Below are positions 1-9,732 of a stretch of DNA of 18,513 nt, piece by piece. The notes beneath the pieces were generated by a model, which saw nothing but the letters and a program-made list of their open reading frames with translations, had not been told where the DNA came from and ran no database searches. The position numbers and the translations under genes were made by a program. Origin of the DNA: Rhizomucor pusillus (taxonomy: Eukaryota; Mucoromycota; Mucoromycetes; Mucorales; Lichtheimiaceae); assembly GCA_900175165.2 (NCBI GenBank), contig FWWN02000299.1:1-18513 (forward strand), written 5' to 3'. Within the stretch, counting starts at the first letter, position 1. Every line of letters begins with the position of its first letter.

Positions 1-213
1 TTCCTTTCCTTGAAGTTTTTGCACACGTCAAGCAAACATCTCCTACTAATCGAAATAAAGTCCCTGTCCTTCCTTCCTTTCCTTCTTTTCAGTTTGAGTA
101 GAACATGGCAAGAATGTATTTAACAAAAAAATCAGAGAGAGAGAGAGAGACGAGGAGAAAGAAAAAAGTACATAATGTAAAAAAAAGTATAAAAGAGAGA
201 AAATGATGAGGTT
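1..213. other. 3' flank of the transcription factor gene
   Basis: This stretch lies beyond the stop codon of the minus-strand transcription factor and probably holds its 3' untranslated region. It contains pyrimidine-rich tracts near 62-90, an (AG)n microsatellite at about 134-150 and A-rich runs at about 123-131 and 169-188. I see no gene in it. Confidence 0.6.
134..150. repeat. (AG)n microsatellite
   Basis: A run of about eight AG dinucleotides lies in the probable 3' untranslated region of the transcription factor gene (CT repeats on the transcript strand). It is likely length-polymorphic. Confidence 0.8.
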
Positions 214-3200
214 TTACGCTGAATCATCCCATTCTCGATGTGCTCGTTTCCTGCTAGCTGCTGCGTACATGGCTGCCGCATAGTCAGCTTGATTAGTTGA
301 AGCTTGTGGTATCGTGTGTTGACCAAACGACATTGGCACAGTTCCCGGTGCGCCGGCACCGGGACCATACAGCAACGCATTCATGGCTGCAGGATCCATA
401 TTGACATTACCAAACAAGGCTGCCGGATCAAATGTATCGCCGCCCGAAGACGTCGTCGGATCGTTCATTGGGAATCCTTGCGAAGCACCAGCATCGCCTT
501 GTAGACCAAACATTGTCGGGTTGCCAAACAGGTTTTGAGCAAAAGATCCATTGTTGGTATTTGGTCTTGAAGATTGCTGCTGCTGTTGCTGTTGCTGTGC
601 TTGATGTTGCTGCTGATGTGGATGTGGATGTTGTTGCGGCTGCTGCTGCTGTTGTTGCTGCGGCGGCGTATGTTGCTGTGCATACAGACTGCCCTGTCCC
701 AAATCTGCAAACGGGAAAGTTGTATTTGTTGGTGCGCTGGATGCAAATGAGGCGGCATCGAGTGATCCCAGCGAGCCAAACACTTCTTGCTGGCTTCCCA
801 CTCCTTGGTCCATGCCAAAGTTCATATCACGGAAGAGCAACTGATCCATGACTCCTGTTCCGGCTGCGCCTCCAAATGCCATCAAAGAGGGATCGTTAAA
901 CAACATGCCTGCATTCGGCATCATGTTTCCAGAAGTTGCGCCAGGCAAATCTGAATACCCCAAACTAGCTGCCAATTGCTGTGATGGAATTTGAGGTTGT
1001 TGGTTCGTTTGCTCGGATATGGGTGGTTGAGGAGATGTAGCCATCGGTATTGGACTCGTTAGACGCTGCTGCTGCTGTTGTTGTTGTGATGGTGCACGTG
1101 GATGCGGTGATAATCTATCCTGTGCCATCACAGATGCGGATGTTGCAGGAGTTTGTGACTTGGGTGATGATTGAGATGGAGTGCTCATACGTCCTAGTTT
1201 CTGTGATGGAGATGGTCCACCAGCATTGCTTTGCTGAGGTTGCTGCTGTTGAGCCTGTTGTTGCTGCTGATTCTGTTGATCAAACACTCCAGGATGGAAT
1301 ACAGAGAATATCGATTGCTGATTCACCAAATCCTCGTTGACAGAAGGTAATTTGCTGAGATCCGTGGGAAGATTGTTTTCCTTCAGGAAGACTTCAATGC
1401 TTTCAATAATAGTGTTGACTTTATCCATGTACAGCAAAGGCGATCCACGGAGTACGTTTGCTGTCATGATCAGATTACGTTGAGCAAGGCAAGCAACGTC
1501 CTTTTCGTTCGACAATGCATTGCTTTGATGTATCGATACACTTGCAATAACGCCATCCAATGCGTAAAAGAACTGACACCAGCACAGATTCCGCGCGTAG
1601 ATATCCAGCATTTTGGAGATGAAATTAGCTGACTTTGTGCAAATATTGAGTGATAAAAGCGCGACAGGCGTGGCAGTTTGATTTTGTTTCGGCAAGAAGA
1701 ATTTGTGCAGCATGATCCACGTCGTCTGAAACTGGATATTTAATATCAAGCGCGCCTCGTCCCGGAATGAGTTTGTCTTGACGAATGTAGTTTCGGGTTC
1801 AAAGTGCAAATCTTGCGGCAATTCATTCAACCAATTAGTAAGCGCGTTTTCCAGTCGAGAGATTGCAGACAGCAGCGACTGGCCCGACTGCTCAGAGGGC
1901 AAATGTTTTGTGATATCCTTGCGGATCTTCATGAGCTTGATAGAGTGCACGCAGAAGCTTATCCGATAGCCGGTTTCTTCATCTTCGCTATCCAGCTTCG
2001 TCGGGTATTCGAGATCGCAATCCTTGTCATCAACCATAGTAGGTCTATTTGACTCCAAAGCTGCGCATAGATCAAGCCAATACGCTGACCACCACAAACG
2101 CTTGCTAGCTTCCCTTTGCTTTAGGTCAGCGGGCATATGCTCTTTCTTGTGGAATTTCAGGTCTTGTGCCATGCGAATGGCTAATCCAATGTACAAATAT
2201 GCTAGGCTCGATCGTTCGCAGCTGAGTTGATACATGTAAAGATTAAGCAATGCATGCACTGTTGTCGGGCTGCTAATATCAAAGCACTTTTTCAGCAACT
2301 GGCGTGCATTCTTGAAATAAGCTTCTCCCACAGTAGCTGGATCCTTATCTGGGCAGGTATTGTGATATATGCACCCATGTTTCGAAACCCATGCATTAAT
2401 AGAGTTTACAAGCAGTGGATCAAGGCTGGCTTCGCTCGAGTATTGCTGCGTGAATGAATCCTTGTCTACAATTTGATACGCCAAGAAACATTTGTGATAA
2501 CATGTCTGCATAAGATGGTCCAGAGTATTCTGCGGAACAGTATCGTCTGCTGATTTTCGTTCCTGAATGATCTTCCGTGCTTCGTTGTCATCCACCTCCC
2601 ACAACCGCCCTGAGCTTTGCTGACCAGCTGATTGTCCCATGCTATCGTCCTGCATGTCAGTCTGCTCTAAAGCTTTCGTGCGCTGCTGGGCATATCGTCC
2701 CCATGCTTTGTGCTGACGTTGTTTGCTACCGTCAGTCCGAAGTGAATCGGTACTGAACAAGTTGGTTGCTGATTCGCTGTTGATGTTAAGCTGGCTAATA
2801 CCATGTAGCAAAATATGATACAGATCTGTGACGCTAGCGATGTTGGTATCGATCCGTAAACCTGAGGGAGACAGGGAGATCTTCCAAGTCACTGGTTGCT
2901 GCGGCTCAATCATCGACATAGGTCCGCCTTCAGACGCGACGGCCAGTTGATCCATGACTAGGGATCCAGAGCCTAAAGGCGTGGTACCCCTTGAATTCAT
3001 TACAGTATCATCGTCCATTGAAGCTGCAGCCGAAAAACCGACACTGCCACTGGTGCTACTGCCACTAGGGAACGGATGCAGGTTGCTCTTGATCATAGCC
3101 AGCTCGGTCTGCATCTTTTGCATACGCTCCTTGAGTTCCTCTACGTGCGTGCCGAGCTGGTCAAATGCTTGCCCGTCGACACGCCGAGGAGGGGTTGCGT

Positions 3201-3453
3201 AGCTACAAGGAAGACCAGCGGCGGCGCATCTGCCACAAGTCGGTTGAACGAAATCACACTTTACTTTCTTCTTGCGGCAACGAATACACTACAGGACGAA
3301 TAGACAATGAGACACCACTGAGGAAAAACTGCAACGCAGAAATTTGCTTACGGCTAGGCTCGGCCGTGGTCGTTTGGGTCGAGCTGGCTCTGGTGGTTTC
3401 TGCGATTGCGATTGCGAGAATCCAGTGTTATTGTCGGGTACAAAGCTGGACAT
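214..3453 (-). CDS. Zn2Cys6 fungal transcription factor, Q-rich
   Basis: Two exons, 3453-3352 and 3288-214, joined across a 63-nt intron, give 1058 residues. The start has an in-frame TGA just upstream (3480-3478). Exon 1 encodes a proline/arginine-rich leader ending in a basic KRPRP stretch. The first zinc cysteine is the first codon of exon 2, and the cluster C-x2-C-x6-C-x6-C-x2-C-x6-C (residues about 35-62) is complete. A short heptad-like linker follows (about 75-100), which in this family mediates dimerisation. Residues about 285-480 match the fungal-specific 'middle homology' domain, including an RLWWSAYWLD stretch. The C-terminal third is low complexity, with long glutamine runs and Ser/Pro/Ala/Gly stretches, as in activation domains. 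By family it is a nuclear regulator binding CGG triplets. The regulated pathway cannot be told from sequence; the domain order also fits XlnR/Ppr1-type regulators. The zinc cluster would be lost if translation were assumed to begin at the internal Met at 3123. Confidence 0.9.
571..665 (-). repeat. polyglutamine-encoding CAG/CAA tracts
   Basis: Imperfect CAG/CAA repeats encode glutamine and histidine/glutamine runs in the transcription factor's C-terminal region. Similar tracts lie at about 1066-1090 and 1243-1277. Codons are mixed, so some runs are protein-level rather than pure DNA repeats. They are expected to vary in length between strains. Confidence 0.8.
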
Positions 3454-3962
3454 GTTGCAAAGTTGGTCTGCAAAATGTCACGGCGAAAGCTGATCGATCG
3501 TTATCACTCCAGAAATATAGATTCCAAAGCTAATGAAAGTGACGTACGGGGATGTCGTAGAGAAAGGAAACGAAAAGACGAACTAACACTTGTCGATACG
3601 GTTAAATAAATTTCCATTCTCAGCAGTTGGCGCTGTTGGTCTGGTGCCGGGCCCACCCTGTAGAGATAGGAAACGCACTTTTCTACATGGTTTTATCGAG
3701 ATTCAATGTGTTATATATCCAATTTCTGCAATGTTGATGGATATGTTGCCTGGACCTTGCGAGAATTGTGACAAACATGAAAGTTGACGAATTCACTGGT
3801 CCAAAGTTTATTTGTAACTGGGCAAATTTGCCGCAATGGCCCATTGCGGTCTGGAGGAGCTAAGTATCTGCATTCTGCGCAAAGACCGGCCAGCCAGGAA
3901 TGATATAGCACGCGAGAAGCTGCAATTTACGCAAGCATGCATGAACCTTTTTTTTTTTTTTT
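3454..3962. other. intergenic region upstream of the transcription factor
   Basis: About 500 bp separate the FIS1 stop codon from the transcription factor start, both on the minus strand. It should hold the transcription factor promoter and 5' leader. Apart from the tandem palindromes at 3821-3849 and a T17 run at 3948-3964, I see no gene; the short ORFs here have no recognisable protein features. Confidence 0.6.
3821..3849. promoter_or_regulatory. two abutting palindromes, possible CCG-N13-CGG operator
   Basis: Positions 3821-3832 form a perfect 12-bp palindrome (GGCAAATTTGCC). It overlaps a second one at 3831-3849, with 9-bp arms CCGCAATGG and CCATTGCGG around a single C. The second ends in CCG and CGG triplets spaced by 13 bp. 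Such inverted triplets are the type of site bound by Zn2Cys6 dimers. It lies about 370 bp upstream of the Zn2Cys6 factor's own start codon. The symmetry is seen directly; the operator role is inference. Confidence 0.4.
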
Positions 3963-3964
3963 TT
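3948..3964. repeat. T17 homopolymer next to the FIS1 stop
   Basis: Seventeen T on the plus strand, i.e. a poly-A run on the FIS1 coding strand, begin within the TAA stop codon. FIS1 keeps three introns, so this is not evidence of retroposition. Slippage could vary its length. Confidence 0.8.
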
Positions 3965-4605
3965 ACTTTGATCTCTTTACAATTGCTGCCACGAGCGCAG
4001 CGCCTACTGCTACAATTCCACTAACGATAGCTAGGCCAATGGCTCCCTCTGTAACAATATGGATCAGTAAATACGAAATAATTTCTAAAATTGGGAAAAA
4101 AATTTAAGTGAATTACCTCTGGAAACCTTTTCGTCGATCCGCCTATCTAAATCCAAAGCTTGCTCGTTTCTCGGTTCGAGTCGAATCAATTCTCGGTTAA
4201 ATCTCCTTGCTTCTGCGAAATTAGATATCTTGTAATGGCCTATGGCCAGATAATACAGGCATTCCCGGCGTCTTTCAGGCGAATCCATGTATATTTCTAC
4301 GTCGCAGCATTAAAAAAATTGCCAAGAAATCAAAGAAGACAGTGTGTTTTGGGTGCAGAGCTACCTGTTAAGAGCTGAATGCCTAGCTCGATCTGCTCGG
4401 GATCAGTAGACCGGATTAGACCCCAAGCATAGTTGAATTTTGTTTGAATGGTAACGTATTCGCCTTCTTTCAGGTACTGCTTGCGAATGACCTACGGTAA
4501 TGTGCAAAGTGAATATGGCCCGTTCTTCAATATACATACATTGTTCTCGTTTGCACGAACCTCTAATTCAGCAGCGCTGAGGGGTATATCAGCTTCTTGA
4601 GCCAT
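3963..4605 (-). CDS. FIS1: mitochondrial fission protein Fis1
   Basis: Four exons (4605-4540, 4491-4365, 4296-4117, 4048-3963) give 152 residues, the usual Fis1 length. Introns of 48, 68 and 68 nt have GT-AG ends and keep frame. The protein begins MAQEADIPLSAAELEV and carries the hallmark SPERRRECLYYLAIGHYK and YAEARRYN-like FAEARRFN segments of the TPR-like helical bundle. It ends in a single hydrophobic segment (about residues 127-147) followed by the basic tail KRSK. That is the tail-anchor layout placing Fis1 in the mitochondrial, and often peroxisomal, outer membrane. There it recruits fission machinery (Dnm1 via adaptors in yeast). It is divergent from the RING-type E3 gene with only 110 bp between start codons. 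A run of A residues on the coding strand follows the stop immediately. Confidence 0.95.
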
Positions 4606-4715
4606 GGGAATCGCCTCGCTCTTCATTATGCAACAAGGCACAAAGAAAATAAAATGGGGAGCTGAGTGTGAGAGTGGAGTTTTCGTGGGCTTCGTATCGC
4701 CCAATTTCATGCGAT
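4606..4715. promoter_or_regulatory. divergent promoter of FIS1 and the RING E3 gene
   Basis: Only 110 bp separate the two oppositely oriented start codons (4605 minus, 4716 plus), so the genes must share promoter and leader sequence. No clear TATA element is visible. Confidence 0.6.
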
Positions 4716-6105
4716 ATGCGCTTCTTCTGCTACAACTGCCAAGATCGCACGTCCGCCTATGGCCTCGGTCAACCCACATGTGCGATTTGTCACTCTGCAT
4801 TTATAGAAGAGGTAGCAGGGGGAGAATGACTTGGCCATGTTTGAAAATAACTGATAGAAAACCGGGCAGCTTGCATCCGAGGATTCCGAGCTACGTGGCC
4901 CCAGCGTCGCTGAACTCTACAACGATCCTGATGTCAATGAGCTTGCCCAGATGTGGGATACAGCGCTTAGCAACGTATTCGGACCAGAGGAGGAACCGAG
5001 GGAACGGGGACATGGTGCTTTAAGCGACGACGACAGAGCCGAGCGCGAGGACGAGGACGACAGCGAAAATTGGGTTGACGAAGAAGGCAGTGATCCTGGA
5101 GTTCACTACCATCATCGCAGAACGTATTTCATTTACTCATTTGAAGATCCACCATCATTGTTTACGGACGAAGAAGGCGAGGACGAGTATGACGATGAGT
5201 ATGATACCGAAGAAGAATCCGATGAATTCTACGACAGCTACGACGATTACGATACAGAAGACGGTTTGAATGAAGAAGATCTCGAAAGTGTCGATATGTA
5301 CAGCGGCGAAGATTTCGATCGACTTTACAATCAAGAAGACGAAGAAGACGAGGATGATGATTATTGGCAGACAGAAGAAGAGAATGAGGAGGATGCTGAT
5401 GAGGATGATCAAGACCACGAAATTTACGTTGAACCAGCTGAATATTACACTGAAGAGTCGGATTACGCGGATGCAGAAGAAACAAATCATGATGTATACT
5501 TGAGTCCAAACGAAGATGATGAGCATGAGGAATATTACGGCTACAGTAGTAGTTGGCATACTCATGAACATGGTCTACATGATTATACCCATCGCGTTGT
5601 GCACTTTATAACGTAAGTATTGCCTCATTTTGATTATGCTTATAGACTTTTTTCATGTAGGATTATATCTTGTGCAACTAGGTCCGTACGAGGGTTCCGA
5701 GAGATATGGGATGCTATCTATGACGATGATAACGCTCTCCATCCTTCTTTCCATGGTGCTACAGACGAAGAAATAAATAAACTTCCACGTCGAAAACTAC
5801 CCGTTACCCATCCAGGTACAATGATTTTTGGGTCGCGTTTGATCCGCCCAAAAAGCTAAAAATATCATCTTTGCAGCTGTCGATATCGATTGCGCGATCT
5901 GCCACGAGGAATTTGGAACCGACATGGAAATAATTAACTTGCCTTGTCGACACGAATATCACTACGAATGTATCCGGCAATGGTTAACAATCAATGCTTC
6001 CTGTCCTATATGGTATGCAAATATGTTCAAAAGTGTATTCAATCCAATCGATTTTGCTTAATTTTTACAAATAACAGCCGCAGTCCCATAGCTTGCTCCA
6101 ACTAA
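4716..6105 (+). CDS. RING-H2 E3 ubiquitin ligase, RNF126/BCA2-like
   Basis: Best model: exons 4716-4811, 4858-5612, 5661-5815, 5877-6012 and 6078-6105, giving 389 residues. The N-terminus MRFFCYNCQDRTSAYG with C5, C8, C22 and C25 is the zinc-ribbon (zf-RING_9 type) of RNF126/RNF115, which in those proteins binds ubiquitin. The C-terminus has a complete RING-H2: CAIC, then 14 residues, C-R-H, H, C, then 10 residues and CPIC. The last cysteine is split across the final intron. The middle (about 5042-5560) is extraordinarily rich in Asp, Glu and Tyr, unlike the usual Ser/Gly linker. Exon 3 has three possible acceptors (AG ending at 5645, 5660 and 5681), all in frame. I prefer 5660 for its pyrimidine tract and 48-nt intron. 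By family it transfers ubiquitin from an E2 to substrates in the cytosol; substrates are unknown. Confidence 0.85.
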
Positions 6106-6252
6106 ATAGCAACCACCTCGCTACCACTTGCATGATCTTCATTGCGAATGAACGATACCATACAGTACACATACTATTGTTCCCGAATTTTTGCAAGCAT
6201 CTTTTCAAAAAAAAAAAGAAACTTTATGTAATCGCAAAAGAAGAAAACCATT

Positions 6253-8260
6253 TTATATCTTGCTGTTTTCCAGTTTGGCTTGAGGCCACCACATGCGTTT
6301 CTCAACCAGCTGTACGAGCTGGTCGTACGATGTTGCATTCAATATAGCTTCGGCCCGAACAAGGCCTTCCTTTTTAGCCTCTAGACACAACGCAGCCGCC
6401 ACATTTGCCGAGACGGACCGAATTCGTTGCAGAGAAGGGTACAACCACCCACGTTTTCTTTCCTCTGGGGTGAGTGATTCGGCAAGCGCTTTCGCGGTAG
6501 CGTAGACCATGGCGTTGGAAATATGCGCAGGCTTCGCAGCAACAGCACCTAGTCCTAGGCCTGGGAAAATGTACATGTTGTTTCCTTGAGCGGGTATACG
6601 CACGTCGTTTGTGCCGGGAATTGTATAGGGAGGAAATGCGGTTCCTGAGGCAAAAATGACGCGATTTTCTGTCGCCTGCATTGCATCCTCAAAAGTGCAC
6701 TCTGCTTTTGTTGCTGGGTTGGAGAGAGGGAACACAATAGGTTGCTTGTTCAGCTCTGCCATACGCCGCAGCACGTCTTTGGTGAACGCACCGGGAATAG
6801 AAGAAAGTCCAATTAGCCTGAGAGATATTGTTAACGTAAAAATGTTAGCATACGGGGGGGGAATGAAGCTGCACGTACATGGTTGGACGAATGTAATCAA
6901 TAATATCCATTAATTTCTTGTATTGTTTTCCTTGGTTGTCTTTTCGAGCATAGTAAACTTTATGTTGAGCAAGTTTATCGCCACGATCCAGCGTGACAAG
7001 TCCCTGACAAAAGTATTAATAAGAATGCTGCGCCGTTGTTTTCTTTCCGCCTATTACCTTGCTATCTACAATCCAAAATAGTTTCTGCGCCTCTTGCTCG
7101 CTCATGCCCAGCTGGTATTGAAAGTAATCTTGGATTTGTCTGGCAACACCGATACCAGCTGATCCGGCTCCGTAAAATACCACGCGATGGTCGCTTGGCA
7201 AAATACCAGACTCTTGCTCTACACGGCGGATCGCGTTGATGACGCCTGCCAGGATGACTGCGCCGGTTCCTTGGATATCATCGTTGAAGCATAGCATTTT
7301 GTTCTGGTACCTGCTCAGCAACTCAAACGCGTGCTCCGATGACCAGTCTTCAAACTGTATGAACATATTCGGATAGACCGTCCGCAGTGCCTTCAATACC
7401 TTGTCTACAATGGCGTAGAACTACATAGTACGACGCGAGAGAGCAGTTAGAAAAACCGCACGGCTTCAGCTTTACTACTGTCATTCTCTTACCTGTTCGT
7501 CGTTGGGACGAGGTTGTCTTAGGCCGAGATAAAACTCGCTGGTTCGAAGCTTTTCATTGTTTGTTCCCAAATCCAGCAAAATTGGCAGTGTTCTGCGCGG
7601 ATCAATGCCAGCGCCTGCAACGTACAGCTGCAATTTTCCTATCGGAATGGGCATTCCATCTACACCGAGATCGCCCAAGCCAAGAATGCGAGATCCATCC
7701 GAAATAACAGCAACTTCTGGCTCAAAATCAGGAGTGGATTGGTAATTCTTGATGGTATTGCACAATGTTGCAAAATCTGTATCCGTCAGATACAATCCGT
7801 CAGGAACGCCTGGACCAGCCAAGGGATACAGATTTGAATGTTCAAGGCAGGCTGTTCCAACCGTCGGCGTGTAGATGATGGGTGCGAACTCCTATCAAGG
7901 CATGTGTAAAAGTGGCTGGTCACGTAGGCAATACACATTGACCTAAACGCACCTCTAATTCGTCCATGACAACCTTGTAAAACAATCGAATGTTCGTTGT
8001 TCGTAAGTGCGCCATGGCAACGTACTTGTCGAGCATAGTTTTGCGGCTCCTTAGATGTTGCAGGACGCGTCGTTTCTGTATATCCAGGGTGTCAACAGCA
8101 GCTGGCATCAAACCGGTAAGACCCAGGTTTCGTCGTTCAGCGACGGACAGCGATGTTCCTGCAATGGATAGATAATCCGTGAGTCGCGCATATATAATAC
8201 AGCTTTATTGCAAGATATAAATATTGTACCTTGGTTTTCGTAGGGGGATGTTCGAGACAT
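6253..8260 (-). CDS. malic enzyme (NAD(P)-dependent)
   Basis: Six exons (8260-8230, 8158-7953, 7891-7493, 7420-7058, 7003-6879, 6817-6253) give 562 residues, normal for the family. It decarboxylates L-malate oxidatively to pyruvate and CO2, producing NADH or NADPH; the cofactor cannot be decided here. Visible hallmarks are NLGLTGLMPAAV near residue 25, the catalytic tyrosine in YTPTVG (Y86), the general-base lysine in IPIGKLQLY (K165), the metal ligands in QFEDW (E235, D236) and NDDIQGTG (D259), the Rossmann motif GAGSAG (about 296-301) and the C-terminal PLSNP and AQGNNMYIFPG segments. No mitochondrial presequence is evident after MSRTSPYENQ, so a cytosolic enzyme is likely. In oleaginous Mucoromycota such enzymes are discussed as NADPH sources for lipid synthesis. 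It lies tail-to-tail with the RING gene and downstream of the LDH-like gene. Confidence 0.93.
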
Positions 8261-8490
8261 TGATGATGCGGAGGGTGTGGAGAAAAGAGCGGGGGAGGGG
8301 AAAGATAGTATAAACAATAGAAGGGGACATTGGCGGGTATTTTCTACATTGCATTGAATATGCAAAAACTCAGCAAGCCTGTCGATTGGTATACAAGCAT
8401 TTCGGCTGATTCAGCAGCAGGTCAGTAAGGAATGGTATATCATGAGTATTCACATGTGGACTGCAGGATATTAGGAGCAGTTAGAGTAGC

Positions 8491-9490
8491 TTAGGATAGT
8501 TGAAGAGGGCCTACGAGCGAAATAATTGCTGACGTCTCTTGGGCATTTTCCGCAGCTGCTCTTTCAAGCGCGATTTCTTCCTGCTTGGATAGATCAACCT
8601 CTACGAGACCCTGGATACCGCCCGCTGCAACTGTGACAGGAACAGATACGCATGTCTGGAAGCGCTCGACGTATACTGACAGCACATGGATCGATGGCTT
8701 GTTCTTCACGAGCGATTCCGTGAGACGGGTCAACGTGGCCGCAAAGCCGAACCATGCTCCACCCTTGGATGCCTCCAAATGCTGCATGCGGTTCCACGAT
8801 ACAAGTTGCTCTGCCAAGGCCCGATGCTCTTCCAGCACAGGAAAATCCTCTGCTGGTCGTCCATTTATCTTGGCATCGTGCCACGCGATCACTGGTACAT
8901 CTGCGTTGCCAAGGACATATGATCGCACCTTGGATTCACTCCCGGCACCGCTCATTATGGTGAACCATTCGCGCACTCTGGCTGCAGTCAAGGTGATTGT
9001 GCCGATACCAAAAATCTGCCTGTCTGCAAGGGGAATTGTCTGTTGCAAGTATCGTGTTAAAATATCGACAGGTTCACACGCGATTATCACGATGGTCCGG
9101 GAATGTATGGGCATCATGGCTGTCGCGATGCTCTGATACAGCTTCAAGTTTCGCTTGATCCACTGTGCGTGGATTACCATCAGTATCTTAATAAAAACTA
9201 GCTGGCCACACCGCACCAACCTCTGAACGCGGTTCCTTGTTGCGACGCGGTGAATCTGCTGTCAGGATAATAACATCACATTGTCCTGCTTCCTTCAACG
9301 TCCCAGCGCGCACACAAGTTGATGTGCCAAAGGATGCCTGATTCAAGTCGATCACTTGTCCTTGCAGTAGCTCAGTACTCAAATCTACGAGCAGAATCTC
9401 TGATACGCTCTTCCGCATCACCAGCGCAAACGCGACAGAACTGCCTAGAGACCCTGCACCGACTATTGCTATCCGACCTCGAGGGGGCAT
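8491..9490 (-). CDS. lactate/malate dehydrogenase-family protein, probably catalytically inactive
   Basis: Two exons (9490-9221 and 9162-8491) joined over a 58-nt intron give 313 residues, typical of L-LDH. The start MPPRGRIAIVGAGSLGSS leads straight into the Rossmann glycine motif; an upstream in-frame Met at 9565 is less likely. An acidic LLVDLS segment follows for NAD ribose binding. The active site is degraded. The motif that normally reads GEHGDS reads GNAD, so the catalytic His is missing. The Asp of LDSAR is Thr (LTAAR), and the Asn of SNPVD is Glu (CEPVDILT). The substrate-loop Arg and the Arg of xAR remain, and the Gln/Arg specificity position carries Arg, as in malate dehydrogenase. 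The reading frame is intact, which argues against simple pseudogene decay. It lies in tandem upstream of malic enzyme (230 bp). Role unknown: perhaps a regulatory NAD-binding protein or an enzyme with changed chemistry. Confidence 0.88.
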
Positions 9491-9732
9491 CACCGATAAA
9501 TGGGGACACTTTAATATTGATATGGAATAGAAGAGAGAAAAGGACTGGAATGATAGACCTTGCACGGCGATTTATCCCCGTGTTTGTTGTTAGCCAGGGG
9601 TTCTTTAATTCGAGGGGTAGTTATCCACAGCAGTTATACTGTATTATCCCATGTCTAAATAAGACATAGTTGTCTCCATTGATTACCCTTGATCGCCTTC
9701 TTTGTCTTGCTTGTTTTTGCATATCATCTGCT
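9491..9732. promoter_or_regulatory. divergent promoter of the LDH-like and aspartic protease genes
   Basis: The 242 bp between the start codons at 9490 (minus) and 9733 (plus) must hold both promoters. No specific operator is recognised. Confidence 0.5.

Noticed and set aside
432..851. Plus-strand ORF with alanine/valine runs
   Set aside because: It is antisense to the CAG/CAA repeats of the transcription factor gene; the runs come from repeat complementarity.
5270..5503. Plus-strand lysine/methionine-rich ORF
   Set aside because: It is a shifted-frame reading of the same acidic codons in the RING gene, not a separate basic protein.
5155..5571. Minus-strand ORF of 138 codons that looks like a very hydrophobic membrane protein
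   Set aside because: It is the complement of the GAA/GAC/GAT-rich acidic region of the RING gene; antisense of Asp/Glu codons gives Phe/Ile/Leu/Val automatically.
8585..9136. Plus-strand ORF of 183 codons opposite the LDH-like gene
   Set aside because: It is the antisense of a clearly recognisable dehydrogenase-family exon and shows no protein features of its own.
9619..9627. TTATCCACA, identical to a bacterial DnaA box
   Set aside because: It is a single copy in an evidently eukaryotic intergenic region; chance occurrence.
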